From: Microbacterium luteolum | Lineage (GTDB): Bacteria > Actinomycetota > Actinomycetes > Actinomycetales > Microbacteriaceae | Assembly: GCF_039533965.1 (NCBI RefSeq) | Contig: NZ_BAAAUN010000001.1 | Location: 3,198,950 to 3,262,949, forward strand | DNA length: 64,000 nt | Direction of reading: 5' to 3' | In this document: positions 62,056 to 64,000 of the stretch, piece by piece | Numbering within the stretch: position 1 is the stretch's first letter | Layout: every line of letters begins with the position of its first letter | The notes under the pieces: model-generated | Database searches by the model: none | Told to the model about the DNA's origin: nothing | What the model saw: the letters and a program-made list of their open reading frames with translations, nothing else | Position numbers and translations under genes: made by a program

Positions 62056-63081
62056 GTGACCGCCCCCCACTCACGCTCACCTCGCCCGTCGTCCGGTCGC
62101 GTGTCGATGGCGATGGTCGCCTCCCGCGCCGGTGTCTCCGGGCAGACCGTGTCGCGGGTGGTCAACGACAGTCCCCGTGTCGACCCGGACACCAGGGCCC
62201 GCGTGGAACAGGCGATGTCCGAACTCGGCTACCGCCCGCACCGCGCCGCCCGCGCGCTGCGCACCGGCCGGTCGCAGACGATCGGCCTCGTGGTCACGAC
62301 CCTCGCCACGGTCGGAAACTCCCGGATGCTGCAGGCCACGGCCGAAGCAGCGGCGGAGCGCGGCTACGCCCTCATGGTCGCGACGGCGGCCGACGGGGTC
62401 GCCTCCGCCTTCGAGCGTCTGGCCGAGCAGGAGGTCGACGGGGCCATCGTGCTCAACGAGGCGTCCGCTCAGGTCTCCGCGGACGAGCACCCTGCGGGAC
62501 TGCGCCTCGTCATGGTCGACGCGCCGACGGATGCCGGGTTCACGGCCGTGCACAGCGACCACCATGGCGGAGCGGCCGCCGCGACCGCGCATCTGCTCGA
62601 GCTCGGACACGGCACCGTGCATCACCTCGCCGGCCCTGCCGACTCGTACGCCGCGGCCGAGCGCGAGCGCGGATGGCGCGAGACGCTCTCCGCCGCCGGG
62701 ATCGATGCGCCCGAGATCGTCCGTGGTGACTGGACCGCCGACGCCGGGTTCAGCGCCGGTGCTGCCCTGGCTGCGGCATCCGCCGTGTTCTGCGCCAACG
62801 ACCAGATGGCGCTCGGTCTGCTGCGCGCGCTCGCCGAGTCGGGCCGGCGCGTGCCGGAGGACGTCAGCGTGATCGGCTTCGACGACGTACCGGATGCCGC
62901 GAACTACCGCCCGCCGCTGACCACGATCCGCCAGGACTTCACGGCCCTCGCTCAGCGCACCGTCGGTGCCCTGGTCGCAGAGATCGAGGGCGAGGATGCC
63001 GAGGGGGAGGATGCCGGGGGAGCGGCGGCATCCGTCGTGCCGACACTGCTCGTCGCGCGCGCCAGTACGGCCGCGCGCTGA
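62056..63081 (+). CDS. LacI family regulator of the gal operon
   Basis: 341 residues from GTG 62056, with GGAGG six bases upstream (ATG 62050 sits too close to that site). HTH: MAMVASRAGVSGQTVSRVVN, then LGYRPHRAARALRTGRSQTI (hinge). The periplasmic-binding-like core follows (GLVVTTLATVGNSRMLQATA; ASVIGF-like VSVIGFDDVPDAANYRPPLT). It is divergent from galTKE and flanked by two LacI-type palindromes, so it most likely represses galactose genes and itself. There is a short acidic insert (EGEDAEGEDAGG) near the end. Confidence 0.94.
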   Translation: MTAPHSRSPRPSSGRVSMAMVASRAGVSGQTVSRVVNDSPRVDPDTRARVEQAMSELGYRPHRAARALRTGRSQTIGLVVTTLATVGNSRMLQATAEAAAERGYALMVATAADGVASAFERLAEQEVDGAIVLNEASAQVSADEHPAGLRLVMVDAPTDAGFTAVHSDHHGGAAAATAHLLELGHGTVHHLAGPADSYAAAERERGWRETLSAAGIDAPEIVRGDWTADAGFSAGAALAAASAVFCANDQMALGLLRALAESGRRVPEDVSVIGFDDVPDAANYRPPLTTIRQDFTALAQRTVGALVAEIEGEDAEGEDAGGAAASVVPTLLVARASTAAR

Positions 63082-63122
63082 CACGCGCCGGATTCAAGCG
63101 CGCGGACTCGCACGCGCGAGGC

Positions 63123-63473
63123 TCACCCGCGCGAGGTCGCGGCGGTGAGGACGACCACGATCCCGGCGGCTCCGACCACGCTCAACCCCAACGAGACGGC
63201 GAAGACCAGGCCTCCTCCGGGCAGCCGCGCACGGAGGCCCTGTGCCCGGAGCGCCTCGGACGTGCGTCGGCCTCGGCGCCGCGAGAGCGTCCACAGGACT
63301 GTCGAGAGCAGCACGCCGACCACGCCGGCGACGACCCAGCGGGCATCGTCGAAGACCGCGGGGAGCAGGCGCAGCGCCACGATCGACGTGACGGCGAACG
63401 CCAGACCGGTGCGCCGCCACGCGAGTTCCGAACGCTCGGGCTGCAGGCCCCGATCGAACGGCGGCGCCGTCAC
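63123..63473 (-). CDS. DUF202 family membrane protein
   Basis: 116 residues from GTG 63473, which overlaps the previous stop (GTGA); upstream codons lie in the neighbour. PPFDRGLQPERSELAWRRTG is the DUF202 start (LQxERTxLAWxRT). Three hydrophobic segments follow. Function is unknown; it is usually paired with a second DUF202 protein, as here. Confidence 0.88.
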   Translation of the reverse strand: MTAPPFDRGLQPERSELAWRRTGLAFAVTSIVALRLLPAVFDDARWVVAGVVGVLLSTVLWTLSRRRGRRTSEALRAQGLRARLPGGGLVFAVSLGLSVVGAAGIVVVLTAATSRG

Positions 63474-63835
63474 CGCAGGACCATCGACAGGAGCACCAGC
63501 GCTCCCGCGACCGCGACGACGGCCGCGAGCAGCGCGCTCAGGGCCGAGCCGGGCAGCGCCGTATCCTCGCGCAGCGCCCGTTCGGTGCGGCACCATCCGA
63601 GCCATGCCAGGGCGGGGATGACCGTGCCGGCGGTGACGAGCACGAGCGACGCGGCGAGCCGCAGCCCCGGGTGGAGATCGAGCCCGAGGAGCTCCAGTGC
63701 GACGCCACCGGCGATCAGGGCGAGACCGGTGCGGACCCAGGCGAGGAAGGTGCGCTCGTTCGCGAGGGTGAACCTCGCGTCCGCCTCGTGACCGTATCGG
63801 TAGACGGATGCCGGGAATCGGTTGCTCGTGCTCAT
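63470..63835 (-). CDS. DUF202 family membrane protein (YidH-like)
   Basis: 121 residues. FTLANERTFLAWVRTGLALI near residue 22 is the DUF202/YidH motif (LANERTFLAWxRT). Three hydrophobic segments. It overlaps the next DUF202 gene. Its ATG is overlapped by the stop of a six-codon mini-ORF that is chained back to the upstream formylglycine-enzyme gene, an unusual coupling. Confidence 0.92.
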   Translation of the reverse strand: MSTSNRFPASVYRYGHEADARFTLANERTFLAWVRTGLALIAGGVALELLGLDLHPGLRLAASLVLVTAGTVIPALAWLGWCRTERALREDTALPGSALSALLAAVVAVAGALVLLSMVLR

Positions 63836-63873
63836 CTGCGTGCTGTCTTCATCTGCGTGCTGTCCTCATCTGC
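63832..63873 (-). other. 17-bp tandem repeat forming two coupled mini-ORFs
   Basis: Two full copies (63832-63848, 63849-63865) and a partial third of a 17-bp unit. On the minus strand, ATG 63869 begins a six-codon frame (MRTARR) whose TGA (63851-63849) overlaps ATG 63852. That begins MKTARR, whose TGA (63834-63832) overlaps the DUF202 ATG 63835. ATG 63869 in turn overlaps the TGA of the upstream gene (63868-63866). All four junctions are ATGA overlaps. Confidence 0.85.
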
Positions 63874-64000
63874 TGACGGTCCGGAAGCCCGCGTTGCCCA
63901 TCGAGGAGTCGGGCGTGTTGTGCGAGCGGGCGGAGTTCCGGTACCGGTTGCAGTAGGAGTCGTGGCACAGGTAGCTGCCGCCGCGCAGGACGCGCTCGGT
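63866..64000 (-). CDS. Formylglycine-generating enzyme family protein, C-terminal end (cut by window end)
   Basis: Only the last 44 codons are visible, read from the window edge. They include [37 protein letters not shown] and a short tail, the C-terminal FGE-sulfatase (SUMF1/FGE) signature. Two cysteines, in LCHDSYCN, match the paired active-site/copper cysteines of bacterial FGE. The enzyme oxidises a sulfatase cysteine to formylglycine, so a sulfatase gene may lie beyond the window. Confidence 0.88.
   Translation of the reverse strand, partial: TERVLRGGSYLCHDSYCNRYRNSARSHNTPDSSMGNAGFRTVSR

Overview
The window is 64 kb of very GC-rich (about 70 % by eye), densely coding DNA. Codon use, ATGA/GTGA start-stop overlaps, frequent leaderless promoters, the gene families and a strongly over-represented GGATGCC/GGCATCC heptamer fit a Gram-positive actinobacterium of the Microbacteriaceae, most likely Microbacterium. 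The genus is an inference, not a database match. I recognise 64 protein genes or gene fragments. I saw no rRNA, tRNA, CRISPR array, prophage or insertion sequence, and no gene-free stretch longer than 300 bp.

Layout. 1-2379: end of a branched-chain acyl-CoA dehydrogenase, 3-hydroxyisobutyrate dehydrogenase and enoyl-CoA hydratase (valine-type acyl-CoA catabolism). 2384-3830: MarR/SRPBCC/YdeI-like minus operon, the last gene frameshifted. 3971-9077: etfB-etfA, an unusual cytochrome-b membrane protein, an ASCH protein and a thiolase. 9235-13678: GNAT, thioesterase, a large membrane protein, and three small membrane-anchored proteins. 13887-20600: pntAB transhydrogenase and putA. 20628-22366: membrane protein + XRE regulator + oxidoreductase under a perfect 19-bp inverted repeat. 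22538-24636: dimethylargininase and ornithine aminotransferase. 24741-26971: repeat protein, MFS exporter and MarR. 27033-31586: cutC, lipase-like hydrolase, DUF1684, lipoate ligase and a solitary DNA methyltransferase. 31691-36042: TetR, MFS, carboxylesterase and PAP2. 36027-38226: flavin monooxygenase/MarR/DUF3237. 38305-45920: TetR, amidohydrolase and a complete Dpp/Opp-type ABC importer. 45984-49789: cupin, FAD amine oxidase, Lrp and aldehyde dehydrogenase (putrescine-like catabolism). 49872-54677: LtrA, M23-like protein, GNAT and DUF222/HNH protein. 54845-58266: ROK regulator, ChbG deacetylase and GPH transporter. 58526-63081: Leloir galactose operon with divergent LacI-type regulator. 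63123-64000: two DUF202 proteins and the end of a formylglycine-generating enzyme.

How it works together. Most blocks are small catabolic modules, each with its own local regulator and, in six cases, a visible palindromic operator. Electron-carrying modules (acyl-CoA dehydrogenase, ETF, cytochrome b, PutA, transhydrogenase) lie close together.

Most unusual signals. (1) Two or three families of short palindromic elements have landed inside reading frames and been kept in frame (cytochrome b protein, PutA, carboxylesterase, DNA methyltransferase, the start of ornithine aminotransferase), resembling the behaviour of Rickettsia palindromic elements. One family has an 86-bp copy between genes and an 86-bp copy inside a gene. 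(2) The ETF operon encodes a cytochrome b whose cytosolic N-terminus carries three copies of an RRGLPRVxGGEPWPP motif. (3) A 17-bp tandem duplication between two genes has created a relay of two six-codon mini-ORFs, each coupled to the next by an ATGA overlap. (4) The membrane-protein/XRE pair sits under a long perfect operator repeat.
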